Notes under the pieces: model-generated | Seen by the model: the letters and a program-made list of their open reading frames with translations, nothing else | Told to the model about the DNA's origin: nothing | The model's database searches: none | Shown here: positions 8,511 through 16,601 of the stretch, piece after piece | How the letters are laid out: each line of letters starts with the position of its first letter | Position numbering within the stretch: position 1 is the first letter of the stretch | Made by a program: the position numbers and the translations under genes | Assembly (NCBI RefSeq): GCF_018531465.1 | Contig: NZ_JAHDTF010000037.1 | Span: forward strand, 51,285 to 115,284 | DNA from: Sphaerisporangium fuscum | GTDB lineage: Bacteria > Actinomycetota > Actinomycetes > Streptosporangiales > Streptosporangiaceae | Length of the DNA stretch: 64,000 bases | Reading direction: 5' to 3'

Positions 8511-8554
8511 AACCGGAGCCGGGCCATCGGAGAACCGGAGCCGGGTCATCGGGA
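8511..8554. repeat. 22-bp tandem duplication upstream of 8566 gene
   Basis: AACCGGAGCCGGGCCATCGG at 8511-8530, plus two more bases, is followed by a second copy at 8533-8554 that differs at one central position. The two copies end just before the ribosome-binding site of the next gene, so the duplication lengthens its 5' leader or promoter region. Confidence 0.6.
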
Positions 8555-8565
8555 GAGGAGCTTCC

Positions 8566-9066
8566 GTGGGGGTCTTCTATGACTACTATCGGGCTGACGA
8601 TCGTGAGGCGGCGCTGGCCCACCCTGAGTCTCCTCGTGAGGTCGCCGTTCCGGGATTCGACGTCGTGGTGACCAAGTGGATCGACCCGCACGTGGTCCTG
8701 GCGCGACTGGTGGCGTTCGTCGCCGATGTCGAGTTCTCCCCAGGCTTGGTCGATACGGCGATCCTGTACCCGCCGCCCGAGGGGGCTCCCCGAAGCGACG
8801 AGGAGTGGGACGCGTTGCCGGAGGGCTCCCCGTATCTGGAGGGGCCGTGCATCGGGGAGTTGACGGTGGACGTCCGGGATGTCCTTGCAGGTGCGGACGA
8901 CGAACGTCTTCCACTGATCGCGGAGCGGTGGTCGAAGATCGAGGAGTTCTCGTCGTTCGGCCCTGATGACGAGGGGTACACGCCGGCCCTCGTCAAGGAT
9001 CTGGTCGGGCTGGCCCGCCGGGCGAAGGCGAACGGCCAGATGCTGTACTGCTGGAGCAGCCTGTGA
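8566..9066 (+). CDS. Conserved hypothetical protein (YfbM/DUF1877-like)
   Basis: This 166-residue acidic, soluble protein starts at GTG 8566 after a strong GGAGAGGAG site and opens with VGVFYDYYRADDREAA. It ends in LARRAKANGQMLYCWSSL. The opening (MGVFYDYFRA) and the ending (GxxLYCWxSL) resemble a family of actinobacterial proteins akin to YfbM/DUF1877, whose function is unknown. There is no signal peptide, membrane helix or catalytic motif. No partner gene is obvious. It is intact within the decay zone. Confidence 0.6.
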   Translation: MGVFYDYYRADDREAALAHPESPREVAVPGFDVVVTKWIDPHVVLARLVAFVADVEFSPGLVDTAILYPPPEGAPRSDEEWDALPEGSPYLEGPCIGELTVDVRDVLAGADDERLPLIAERWSKIEEFSSFGPDDEGYTPALVKDLVGLARRAKANGQMLYCWSSL

Positions 9067-9131
9067 GGCGATGTCGTCCGGCGACCGTCATGGGACAGGA
9101 CGGCACGGGGACTGGACCCAAGCCGTAGCCC

Positions 9132-9774
9132 CTACGGGCGCACCGGCGCGAGGAGGCCCTTGAGGGTCACCAGGCCCTTTCCGTACTTCTCGTCGACCTC
9201 GCGCTGGAGCTCGGGCCTGGCCATCCGGAATCCGATCTCGATGTGGCCCGCTCGCTCGTCGACCGAGGCCGAGTACTGGTCCTTGATCTCCTTCTGCGCC
9301 CTCTCCTGGAGTTTCCGCAGCTCCACCTCGGTGCGCTGAGCACCGCTCAGACACAGCGCGCCTCCCCACAACTCGCGGATCGCGGGCTCCCGGGCGGTCG
9401 CGTCGCCGGTGAACGCCACATTCAGCACGAGCCGCTTCGGGTCGTTGGCGTGTCGCTCCGGTGCGGTGTCCGGCCGGGCGGGGTGGCTCGGTGAGCGTCA
9501 GGTTCTTCCCGTCCCACGTGCCGACGACGTGGTACTCACCCCAGCGCACGCCTTTTTCGGCGAAGCGCTGGACGGCGTTCCAATCCCATCCGACGATGTC
9601 GGGCCCGCCGCACTGAGGCGGCATCGACTGAAGGACCATCGCGCACAGCTGTGGGCCGCGCCGCGGGTCGGACAGCACGGTCGTGTCCGCCTGGTACCGC
9701 GTGGAGGAAGCGGCCGGGGCCGGCGCTCAGGCGGCGAGCGTCACCAGCGCGGCCACGAGACATAAGCCTCTCAC
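9132..9774 (-). pseudogene. Secreted actinobacterial hypothetical protein, stop codon plus frameshift
   Basis: A signal-peptide-like start at GTG 9774 (VRGLCLVAALVTLAA) is followed in frame by a TGA at 9729-9727. The same frame then gives APAPAASSTRYQADTTVLSD and QSMPPQCGGPDIVGWDWNAV. It changes frame in the G-rich run near 9475, after NLTLTEPPRP. The second frame continues ERHANDPKRLVLNVAF and IRELWGGALCLSGAQRTEVE to the stop at 9132. The parts fit one secreted protein of about 210 residues with paired Cys, a type I recognise from actinomycetes but which has no assigned function. Two independent lesions make a pseudogene likely; sequencing error cannot be ruled out. Confidence 0.62.
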
Positions 9775-9832
9775 GCCCCTGAGACGGCCGGGAAGACCGA
9801 GAGGTTCACGAAATACAACCTGTGGCAGCCCA

Positions 9833-9887
9833 TTGACGGAGTGGTCGGAGCGGGGGCATCATCTAGCCCAATCTGAGAACGTTCTCA
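9833..9887 (+). promoter_or_regulatory. Promoter and LacI-type operator of the fructosamine operon
   Basis: A TTGACG -35 box (9833-9838) and a weak CATCAT -10 box (9857-9862) are separated by 18 bases. Downstream at 9874-9887 lies the perfect 14-bp palindrome TGAGAACGTTCTCA, with the central AACGTT typical of LacI-family operators. Its position after the -10 box, 14 bases before the first gene, suits repression by the LacI-type protein encoded at the end of the same operon. Confidence 0.7.
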
Positions 9888-9901
9888 CATTGGAGCGCGC
9901 A

Positions 9902-10933
9902 ATGAGCCTGGTACGTGAGCCCGTCCGTCCGCTGGGGGAGATTCCCGAGACCTTCCGTGCCGACATCGACGTGGCGGTGACGCCCGAGATCGAAGGGCAG
10001 GTGACGGCGTTCGTCGAGAAGGCGCTCAGGCCCACCACCCGTGTGATCTACCTGGTGGGGTGCGGCGGCTCGTTGTTCATGTTCGGGGCCATGCGCTTCA
10101 TCCTTGAGCGCTCCCCGATTCCGGTGGTGGCGCTGAACGCGGACGAGTTCATGCTGCGCGGGCCGGCCGCCCTCGGTCCCGACTCGGTCGTGGTCGCCAG
10201 TAGCACCAACGGCGGCACCCCCGAGACGGCGCGGGCCGTACGTTTCGCCCGGGAGGCCGGGGCGCCGGTGCTGCTCGTCACGAAGGACCCCGAGAGCGTC
10301 GTCGCCAAGGAGGCGGCGGACGTCGTGCTGCACCGCAGCGTGGAGGCCAAGCAGGTCCTCCAGGGGCTGATCGCCTATGCCCTCCTCAGGGCGCAGGGCG
10401 TCGCCGACGACTACGACGAGGCCGTGGCCGTCTTCCGCGGCTGTTCGGAGGCGTTCGAGACCTCGGTGCGCGAGCTGGACGACCACCTGCGCGACATCGC
10501 GGCGGCGTGCGTGGACGAGCCGTGCGTGTACGTCCTCGGCTCGGGCCCGCTGGAGGGCGCGGCCCAGACGTTCGCCGCGTGCTACCTGCAGGAGATGCAG
10601 CTCAAGCACTCGGTGGCGACGGGCTCGGGCGAGTTCCTGCACGGCGCCTTCGAGGTCGTGGACGGGAACGTCCCGATCATCCTGCTGCTCGGCGAGGACG
10701 TCACCCGCCCGATGGGACAGCGGGCCCTGAACTTCCTGGAGAAGTACAACGGCCGCAACCACGTCGTCGACAGCACAAAGTTGTCGCTCCCCGGCGTGCC
10801 GGCGAGCCTGCGCGCCACCGTCGGGTCGTTCGTCATGGCGAGCGCGGTCACCGCGCGGCTGGCCCAGCACTTCGAGGCCTTCTCGGGCCGCCCGCTGACC
10901 GACCGCCGTTACATGTGGAGGGTCGAGTACTGA
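9902..10933 (+). CDS. frlB: FrlB-type fructosamine-6-phosphate deglycase (SIS domain)
   Basis: The 343-residue protein has tandem SIS domains. It matches E. coli FrlB in recognisable blocks: IYLVGCGGSLFMFGAMRF, ATGSGEFLHGAFEVVDG (FrlB ESGEFRHGPLEIV, which carries the catalytic Glu/His region), ALNFLEKY and the C-terminus DRRYMWRVEY. In the family, FrlB cleaves fructoselysine 6-phosphate to glucose 6-phosphate and lysine in the cytoplasm. The start is ATG 9902; the longer upstream frame lies over a pseudogene and the operator. Its stop overlaps the kinase start (TGATG). It is the first gene of a seven-gene operon. The exact glycated amine is not proven, and related deglycases use fructose-asparagine or glucoselysine. 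Confidence 0.83.
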   Translation: MSLVREPVRPLGEIPETFRADIDVAVTPEIEGQVTAFVEKALRPTTRVIYLVGCGGSLFMFGAMRFILERSPIPVVALNADEFMLRGPAALGPDSVVVASSTNGGTPETARAVRFAREAGAPVLLVTKDPESVVAKEAADVVLHRSVEAKQVLQGLIAYALLRAQGVADDYDEAVAVFRGCSEAFETSVRELDDHLRDIAAACVDEPCVYVLGSGPLEGAAQTFAACYLQEMQLKHSVATGSGEFLHGAFEVVDGNVPIILLLGEDVTRPMGQRALNFLEKYNGRNHVVDSTKLSLPGVPASLRATVGSFVMASAVTARLAQHFEAFSGRPLTDRRYMWRVEY

Positions 10934-11790
10934 TGCGTCTGGCCGCCGTCGGTGACAACATCACCGACTGCTACCCGCAGGCGGAGCGCATGTACCCGGG
11001 TGGCAACTGCGTGAACGTGGCCGTCCACGCGGCGCGCGCCGGGGCGCGCGCCTCCTACATCGGAGCCGCCGGGCGGGACGAGCGCGGCGAGCATCTCGCC
11101 GAGGCGCTGCGGGCGGAAGGGGTCGACGTCTCCCGGCTGCGCCGGCTCGACGGGCCGACGGGGTACGCCACGGTGGTCACCGTCGGCGGCGAGCGCACCT
11201 TCGGGCCGTTCGACCGGGGTGTGGCGCGGTTCCGGCTGGACGAGGAGGACCTGGCGTTCGTCGCGGGCCACGACCTGGCGCACACCAGCTACTCGGCCCT
11301 CCTGGACGACCAGCTCCAGCTCCTCGCGGAACGCGTGCCGCTGTCGTACGACTTCGACTCGCACACCGGTGACGACTACGCGGCCCGGTTGATCCCTCAT
11401 GTCACCTACGCCTTCTTCTCGGCCTCCCATCTGAGCGAGGCCGAGACCGGCGACCTGTTGCGCTGGGCCTGCCGCGCGGGCGCCCGGTTCGCCCTCGCGA
11501 CGCGCGGGGCGGCGGGCGCGCTGCTCTTCGACGGCCGCGAGCTGCTCGCCGAGCCGGCGGTGCGGGTCGACGTGGTGGACACGTTGGGGGCCGGCGACAC
11601 CTTCATCGCCCACGCCCTGACCGGCCTGGCCTCCGGCCTCGGCGGGCGGGAGACCCTGCGGCGCGCGTCGGCGCGCGCCGCCGAGGTCTGCACCTCCTTC
11701 GGCGCGTTCGGGCACGCCCGTCCGATGACCCCCGACCTGACAGCCCTCTCACGGCAGCCATCCGCCATAGCAGCAAAGGAATCGACATGA
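10933..11790 (+). CDS. frlD: FrlD-type fructosamine 6-kinase (PfkB family)
   Basis: This 285-residue PfkB/ribokinase-fold protein starts RLAAVGDNITDCYPQ and has YPGGNCVNVAVHAARAGARA, closely paralleling E. coli FrlD (GDNCVDIYPQ, SGGNAVNVAVY). The C-terminal DTLGAGDTFIA holds the catalytic Asp and anion hole, followed by a short 'SFGAFGHA' end like FrlD's 'YHGAW'. It should phosphorylate an imported fructosamine at C6 using ATP, making the substrate for the preceding deglycase. Start ATG 10933 overlaps the FrlB stop, and its own stop overlaps the start of the solute-binding protein, so translation is coupled. That coupling supports a shared substrate for kinase, deglycase and importer. Confidence 0.85.
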   Translation: MRLAAVGDNITDCYPQAERMYPGGNCVNVAVHAARAGARASYIGAAGRDERGEHLAEALRAEGVDVSRLRRLDGPTGYATVVTVGGERTFGPFDRGVARFRLDEEDLAFVAGHDLAHTSYSALLDDQLQLLAERVPLSYDFDSHTGDDYAARLIPHVTYAFFSASHLSEAETGDLLRWACRAGARFALATRGAAGALLFDGRELLAEPAVRVDVVDTLGAGDTFIAHALTGLASGLGGRETLRRASARAAEVCTSFGAFGHARPMTPDLTALSRQPSAIAAKEST

Positions 11791-12683
11791 CCGGTATCAG
11801 CAGGAGCGCGGCACTGATCGCGTTGCCGGTGTGCGCGGCGCTTCTCCTCTCGGCCTGCGGAAACGACTCAACGGCCTCCACGACGGCCGGCCCGGCGCCG
11901 GCGAAGCGGTCGGCGGCCGATCCCGCGGTCGCCAAGCTCGTCCCCGCGAACGCCACCACCGCGAAGGTCGCGGTCTTCGGGGACTGGGCTCCCGAGGAGT
12001 ACGTCGAGAACGGCGAGATCAAGGGGTGGAGCGTCGACCTGGCCAAGGCGATGGCGGCCAAGATGGGGATGACCTTCACCTACACGGCCACCGGCTTCGA
12101 CATGATCATCCCTGGGCTGGACAACGGCCGGTACGACGTCGCCGTCGCCTCGCTCGGGGTGACCCCCGACCGGCTGGAGAGCCTGGACTTCGTCCCTCTG
12201 CAGAAGGAGGGCACGGCCTTCGGCTGGAAGAAGGGCTCGGGGCCGAACATCCAGAAGATCGAGGACGTGTGCGGCAAGTCCGTGGCCGTGCTCACCGGGG
12301 CCTGGGAGTACAAGTACCTCACCGAGAACAACCCCAAGACCTGCGGCTCGAACCCGATGAAGATCCAGCAGTTCAAGGACCAGCCCTCCGCCGAGCTGGC
12401 CGTGACCTCGGGACGGGTCCAGCTGGTCGCCGCCGGGTCCGGCAAGCTGAAGTACAGCGCGAAGCAGACCGGCCAGCTCGACACCTCCGACCTGCTCGTC
12501 AACGCCGTCTACAACGGGCTGGGCGTGAAGAAGGACAGCCCGCTCGGCCCGGCGCTCAAGGCGGCGCTCCAGGCGGTCATCGACGACGGCACCTACGCCA
12601 GGATCCGCTCCCAGTGGGGCGTGACCAGCCAGGGCGACCTCAAGACCGCCGTCCTCATCACCAAGGCCCAGCCCGAAGGCTGA
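11787..12683 (+). CDS. ABC solute-binding lipoprotein, polar amino-acid type
   Basis: This 298-residue lipoprotein has an N-terminal signal and the lipobox LLLSAC (Cys24), followed by a family-3 (PAAT) binding domain. EIKGWSVDLAKAMAAKMGMT and MIIPGLDNGRYDVAVASLGV are the usual blocks around the amino-acid ligand site. It should sit on the outer face of the membrane and hand ligand to the permease at 12723. Because it lies between a fructosamine kinase and other frl genes, the likely ligand is a glycated amino acid such as fructoselysine; the sequence alone shows only an amino-acid-like ligand. Start ATG 11787 overlaps the kinase stop by four bases. Confidence 0.85.
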   Translation: MTGISRSAALIALPVCAALLLSACGNDSTASTTAGPAPAKRSAADPAVAKLVPANATTAKVAVFGDWAPEEYVENGEIKGWSVDLAKAMAAKMGMTFTYTATGFDMIIPGLDNGRYDVAVASLGVTPDRLESLDFVPLQKEGTAFGWKKGSGPNIQKIEDVCGKSVAVLTGAWEYKYLTENNPKTCGSNPMKIQQFKDQPSAELAVTSGRVQLVAAGSGKLKYSAKQTGQLDTSDLLVNAVYNGLGVKKDSPLGPALKAALQAVIDDGTYARIRSQWGVTSQGDLKTAVLITKAQPEG

Positions 12684-12722
12684 CCCTCCCGGCCCCTCCG
12701 ACCCACCATGAAGGAGTCCACG

Positions 12723-13652
12723 ATGACGTTCGCCGACAGCCCGGCCGGGCAGACGGGGTTCCGCAGTGCCGAGGGCGTGCGGAAGGTGCCGCTGCGGCAT
12801 CCGTGGTGGTGGGTCGGCGGGGCGGCCCTCGTCCTGCTGGTCGCGATGTTCGTCCAGCTCCTGGTCACCAACGAGAACATGCGCTGGTCGGTGGTCCTGG
12901 AGTACCTCTTCGACGGCGAGATCCTCGGCGGCCTCGTCACGACGCTCGAACTGACCGTGCTCGCCATGGTGATCGGGCTGGCCATCGGCGTCCTGCTCGC
13001 GGTGATGCGGCTGTCGGCCAACCCGCTGTTCCGGTCGGTGAGCTGGGTGTGGCTGTGGTTCTTCCGGGGCGTGCCACCGCTGGTGCAGATGGTGTTCTGG
13101 TTCAACCTGGCCACGCTGATCCCGACGCTCAAGCTCGGCGTCCCCTTCGGCCCGGCGCTGGCCTCCTGGGACACCAACACCGTCATCTCGTCGTTCTCGG
13201 CGGCGATCCTCGGCCTGGCCCTGACCGAGAGCGCGTACGCCGCCGAGATGATCCGCGCCGGCATCCAGGCGGTCTCCAAGGGGCAGACGGAGGCCGCGCT
13301 GGCGATCGGGATGTCGAGGTTCCAGGTGATGCGGCGGGTCGTCCTGCCGCAGGCGCTGCGCATCGTCATCCCGCCGATCGGCAACGACCTGATCTCGATG
13401 CTGAAGTTCACCTCGCTGGTCAGCGTCCTGGCGACCCCGGACCTGCTCTACAGCGCGCAGATGATCTACTCCCGCAACTACAAGACGATCCCGCTGCTGC
13501 TGGTGGCGACCATCTGGTACCTCGTGCTGACCACGCTGCTCACCGTGGCCCAGCAGCGGGTCGAGAAGCGGCTGAAGACCACGCACGCCACGGCGGGCCG
13601 GGCGGCGAACGTCAGGCGCCTGCGGTTCCTCCCCTCGTTCGGAAAGGCGTGA
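12723..13652 (+). CDS. ABC permease, polar amino-acid (HisM/GlnP) type
   Basis: The 309-residue integral membrane protein has about five helices and the EAA loop EMIRAGIQAVSKGQTEAALA with GMSRFQVMRRVVLPQALR, which docks onto the ATPase. It is a single permease of the His/Glu/Gln/Arg class and probably acts as a homodimer, since only one permease gene is present. An ATG at 12708 would add five residues, but GAAGGAG lies just before ATG 12723, so I use that. A 39-base gap separates it from the binding-protein gene; the ATPase follows after eight bases. The predicted role is import of the fructosamine substrate. Confidence 0.86.
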   Translation: MTFADSPAGQTGFRSAEGVRKVPLRHPWWWVGGAALVLLVAMFVQLLVTNENMRWSVVLEYLFDGEILGGLVTTLELTVLAMVIGLAIGVLLAVMRLSANPLFRSVSWVWLWFFRGVPPLVQMVFWFNLATLIPTLKLGVPFGPALASWDTNTVISSFSAAILGLALTESAYAAEMIRAGIQAVSKGQTEAALAIGMSRFQVMRRVVLPQALRIVIPPIGNDLISMLKFTSLVSVLATPDLLYSAQMIYSRNYKTIPLLLVATIWYLVLTTLLTVAQQRVEKRLKTTHATAGRAANVRRLRFLPSFGKA

Positions 13653-13659
13653 GGCGGCC

Positions 13660-14421
13660 ATGACCCCTCTTCTGCGCATCGAGAAGGTCGACAAGTCGTT
13701 CGGCGGCAACCACGTGCTGCGCGAGGTCTCCCTGGACGTGCACGCCGGCCAGGTGCAGTGCGTGATCGGGCCGTCCGGCTCGGGCAAGAGCACGCTGCTG
13801 CGCTGCGTCAACCGGCTGGAGGTCCCCGACAGCGGGCACATCTACCTCGACGGGCAGCCGATGGGCTACCGATGGAAGGGGGACACCCTGCGCGAGATGA
13901 CCTCCGCCCAGCTCGCGGCGCAGCGCCGCCAGATGGGCATGGTCTTCCAGGGCTTCCACCTGTTCCCCCACCGCCGCGTCATCGAGAACGTGACCGAGGG
14001 CCCGATCGTCGTCAACGGCGTGGACCGCGCGACCGCGCGCGAGCAGGCCATGGACCTGCTGTCGAAGGTGGGCCTGGCCGAGAAGGCCGACGCCTTCCCC
14101 GAGTCCCTGTCGGGGGGCCAGCAGCAGCGCGTCGCGATCGCCCGGTCCCTCGCCATGCGGCCCAAGCTGATGCTCTTCGACGAGCCCACCTCCGCCCTCG
14201 ACCCCGAGCTCGTCGGCGACGTCCTGGCCGTGATGCGGGACCTGGCCGACGAGGGCATGACGATGATCGTGGTCACCCACGAGATGGGCTTCGCCCGCGA
14301 CGTCGCCGACCACGTCGTCTTCATGGACGGCGGCGCCATCGTGGAGGCCGGCACGCCGGAGCAGATCTTCGGCGCGCCCCGGCACGAGCGCACCCGTTCC
14401 TTCCTGGCGAGGGTGCTGTGA
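13660..14421 (+). CDS. ABC ATPase, polar amino-acid (GlnQ/HisP) type
   Basis: This 253-residue ATPase has Walker A GPSGSGKST, Q-loop MVFQGFHLFPH, signature LSGGQQQR, Walker B LMLFDEPTSALDPE and a switch His in VVTHEMGFARDVA. These are textbook features of the GlnQ/HisP subfamily. It powers the permease encoded just upstream. A modest insertion near residues 70-90 (MGYRWKGDTLREMTSAQLAA) is also seen in other importers of this subfamily. Its TGA overlaps the GTG start of the cyclodeaminase-like gene (GTGA), so the importer and that enzyme are translationally coupled. Confidence 0.9.
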   Translation: MTPLLRIEKVDKSFGGNHVLREVSLDVHAGQVQCVIGPSGSGKSTLLRCVNRLEVPDSGHIYLDGQPMGYRWKGDTLREMTSAQLAAQRRQMGMVFQGFHLFPHRRVIENVTEGPIVVNGVDRATAREQAMDLLSKVGLAEKADAFPESLSGGQQQRVAIARSLAMRPKLMLFDEPTSALDPELVGDVLAVMRDLADEGMTMIVVTHEMGFARDVADHVVFMDGGAIVEAGTPEQIFGAPRHERTRSFLARVL

Positions 14422-15404
14422 CGGGCGGCGTCCTCGTCCTGTCGGACGCGCGGATCCGGGCCGTGCTCGGCGCCGCCGACGTGGTGGCCGCGCAGGAGCG
14501 GGCCTTCCTTCTCGCCACGGACCCCGGGCGGGTACGGGCGGCGCACACGCATTACGAGACGTTCGCGCCGGACGGCATCGCGTTCGTGCACAGCGCCGTC
14601 GCCGAAGGCGAGACCGGAGTGGTGTTCAAGTCCGGGACGCAGCGTCCCCGCAACGCCGAGAAGGGCCTGCCCAGCGTGCACGCCACCGTCACCGTGCACG
14701 ACCCGGAGTCCGGCCGTACGGTCGCGGTGCTGAACGGCACGACGGTCACCACGCTGCGTACGGCCGGAGGCCTGGTCGCCGCGGCGCGGGCCCTGTCCCC
14801 CGCGTTCCCGCACACCGTCGGGGTGCTGGGCGCCGGGGCGCAGGCCACCGAGTTCGTGTGCCTGATGAGCGAACTGCTGCCGGTCGAGCGGTTCCTGATG
14901 TGGAGCCCGGGACTCCAGGCGGAGGGCCGGGCGCGTCTGGACCAGCGCCTGTCGGGGCTGCCGGTCGAGGTGGCCGCCTCGCCGCGGGAGCTGTGCGAGC
15001 GCAGCCGCACCGTCGCCACGTGCACGCTCAGCCGTACCCCCGTGGTGGAGGGGGCCTGGCTGCGGCCGGGCACGACCGTGCTGACGATGGGGTCCTACGC
15101 TCCGGACCGGCGCGAGATCGACCTGGCCTGCTCGCGGCGGGCGGACCTGACCTTCGCCGACCTGCCGGCGCAGGCGCTGCGGTCGAACGGCCCGGTGCTG
15201 GAGGCGCTCGGCGCGGGCGCGCTGACCGAGGACGCTGTACGGCCGCTCGCCGAGGTGCTGCGCGGAGATCATCCGGGACGCGCCGGCGGCGGGGAAACTG
15301 TAGTGTTCCACAGCAACGGCCTCGGCATCCAGGACGCGACGCTGGCCTGGCTCGCGTACACCCGCGCCCTCGCCCGCGGCGTGGGCCTCCGCGCGGACCT
15401 GTGA
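14418..15404 (+). CDS. Ornithine cyclodeaminase/mu-crystallin family enzyme; candidate lysine cyclodeaminase
   Basis: The 328-residue protein has the family's two-domain layout. The substrate part includes VVFKSGTQ, the conserved Lys region, and the Rossmann part has GVLGAGAQATEF. Family members include ornithine cyclodeaminase, lysine cyclodeaminase (RapL type, giving L-pipecolate), ketimine reductases and alanine dehydrogenase. Which of these applies cannot be decided by eye. Its place inside a fructosamine operon that should release lysine, and opposite an operon with an ALDH7/AmaB enzyme, makes lysine-to-pipecolate conversion the most attractive role. Start is GTG 14418, overlapping the ATPase stop. 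Confidence 0.8.
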   Translation: MTGGVLVLSDARIRAVLGAADVVAAQERAFLLATDPGRVRAAHTHYETFAPDGIAFVHSAVAEGETGVVFKSGTQRPRNAEKGLPSVHATVTVHDPESGRTVAVLNGTTVTTLRTAGGLVAAARALSPAFPHTVGVLGAGAQATEFVCLMSELLPVERFLMWSPGLQAEGRARLDQRLSGLPVEVAASPRELCERSRTVATCTLSRTPVVEGAWLRPGTTVLTMGSYAPDRREIDLACSRRADLTFADLPAQALRSNGPVLEALGAGALTEDAVRPLAEVLRGDHPGRAGGGETVVFHSNGLGIQDATLAWLAYTRALARGVGLRADL

Positions 15405-15442
15405 GCCCGCCGCCTCCACCCGACCACCAGAAGGAACTGATC

Positions 15443-16561
15443 GTGGCGACTGAGCCCGGATCACGGGAACGGCCCCGGCGGTCACGGCCCAACATCAACG
15501 ACGTCGCGCGGCACGCGGGCGTCTCCAGGGCCACCGCCTCGCGCGTGCTCGGCGGGTACGGCTACTCCAGCCAGGAGGTCGTCGAGCGGGTGAACCAGGC
15601 GGTCCGCGAACTCGGGTACGAGCCCGACCGGATCGCCCGCACGATGCGCAGCGGCAAGTCCGGCGTCATCGGCTTCGTCTGCGCCGACATCTCCGACGCC
15701 TTCTTCGCCAGCGCCATGCGCGGCATCTGTGACGTGGCGCGGCGCGAGAAGTCGCAGGTCATCGTCATGAACACCGACAACCAGCTGAGCCAGGAGCAGG
15801 ACGCCACCCGCGTCCTGCTGTCGCACAAGGTCGACGGCATCGTCATCACCCCGGTCTCGGTGCGCGAGCACGGCCACATCGACGCGGTGACCGAGGGCGG
15901 CGTCCCGGTCGTCTCGCTCGACCGGCAGCTCAGCGACAGCGGGATCCACAGCGTGGTCGCCGACAACGAGGCCGCGACCACGGCCGCGATCGACCACCTC
16001 ATCGGCCTGGGGCACCGCCGGATCGCCTTCCTGGGGTCGACGCAGCCGGAGGAGCCGCCCGCGCTGCGGATCGGCAGGACCAGGGCGAGCGTCGCGGGCC
16101 CCTCCCGTCCGTCCCTGGACCGGGTGCGCGGGTATCTGCGGGCGCTGTCCGCGGCCGCGATCCCCGCCGACCGCGACCTCATCGCCCTGGTGTCGCTGGA
16201 GGAGCCGGAGCGCCGCCTGGAGGCGCTGGCGGCGATGCTCGCCCTGGAGCATCCGCCGACCGCGCTGTTCACCGCCGACGGCACGATGACCAAGAGCGCG
16301 TTCCACCTGCTGTCCGAGCGCGGGGTCGCGATCCCCGCGGAGATGTCCCTGCTGGGGTTCGACGACCTCGACTGGACCACGCTGGTGCGTCCCCGGATCT
16401 CGGTCGTCGTGCAGTCGTCGTACGACATGGGGCGCGCCGCCGCCGAGGAGCTGTTCGCCCAGATGGGGCGGCCCGCCGGCGAGGGCGGGAACGGTCAGGG
16501 CCGGCGCACGGTGGTCCCGACCCGCTTCCTCGAACGCGAGAGCGTCGGGGTGGCGCGCTGA
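15443..16561 (+). CDS. LacI-family transcriptional regulator of the fructosamine operon
   Basis: This 372-residue regulator has an N-terminal HTH and hinge (NINDVARHAGVSRATASRVL) and a periplasmic-binding-protein-like sensor domain from about residue 75. The domain carries FVCADISDAFFASAMRG and the conserved LLGFDDLDWTTLVRPRISVV near the C-terminus. Start is GTG 15443 after AGAAGGAA. It is the last gene of the operon whose promoter carries a perfect LacI-type palindrome at 9874-9887, so autorepression relieved by a fructosamine or its phosphate is likely. An insertion around residues 205-225 (ALRIGRTRASVAGPSRPS) is longer than in many LacI proteins. Confidence 0.88.
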   Translation: MATEPGSRERPRRSRPNINDVARHAGVSRATASRVLGGYGYSSQEVVERVNQAVRELGYEPDRIARTMRSGKSGVIGFVCADISDAFFASAMRGICDVARREKSQVIVMNTDNQLSQEQDATRVLLSHKVDGIVITPVSVREHGHIDAVTEGGVPVVSLDRQLSDSGIHSVVADNEAATTAAIDHLIGLGHRRIAFLGSTQPEEPPALRIGRTRASVAGPSRPSLDRVRGYLRALSAAAIPADRDLIALVSLEEPERRLEALAAMLALEHPPTALFTADGTMTKSAFHLLSERGVAIPAEMSLLGFDDLDWTTLVRPRISVVVQSSYDMGRAAAEELFAQMGRPAGEGGNGQGRRTVVPTRFLERESVGVAR

Positions 16562-16568
16562 GTGCGGT

Positions 16569-16594
16569 GCCCGGCCCGCCGCGGCGGGCCGGGC
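16569..16594. terminator. Bidirectional terminator hairpin
   Basis: A perfect 26-bp GC-only palindrome (half-site GCCCGGCCCGCCG) sits between the convergent stops of the LacI gene (16561) and the aldehyde dehydrogenase gene (16602). It has no T-tract, as is common for actinobacterial terminators, and can serve both strands. Confidence 0.7.
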
Positions 16595-16601
16595 GGCCGG
16601 C

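Noticed and set aside
11868..13841. Minus-strand frame of 657 codons across the ABC transporter genes
   Set aside because: It is an antisense shadow. The plus strand holds a lipoprotein, a permease and an ATPase with textbook motifs and coupled starts.
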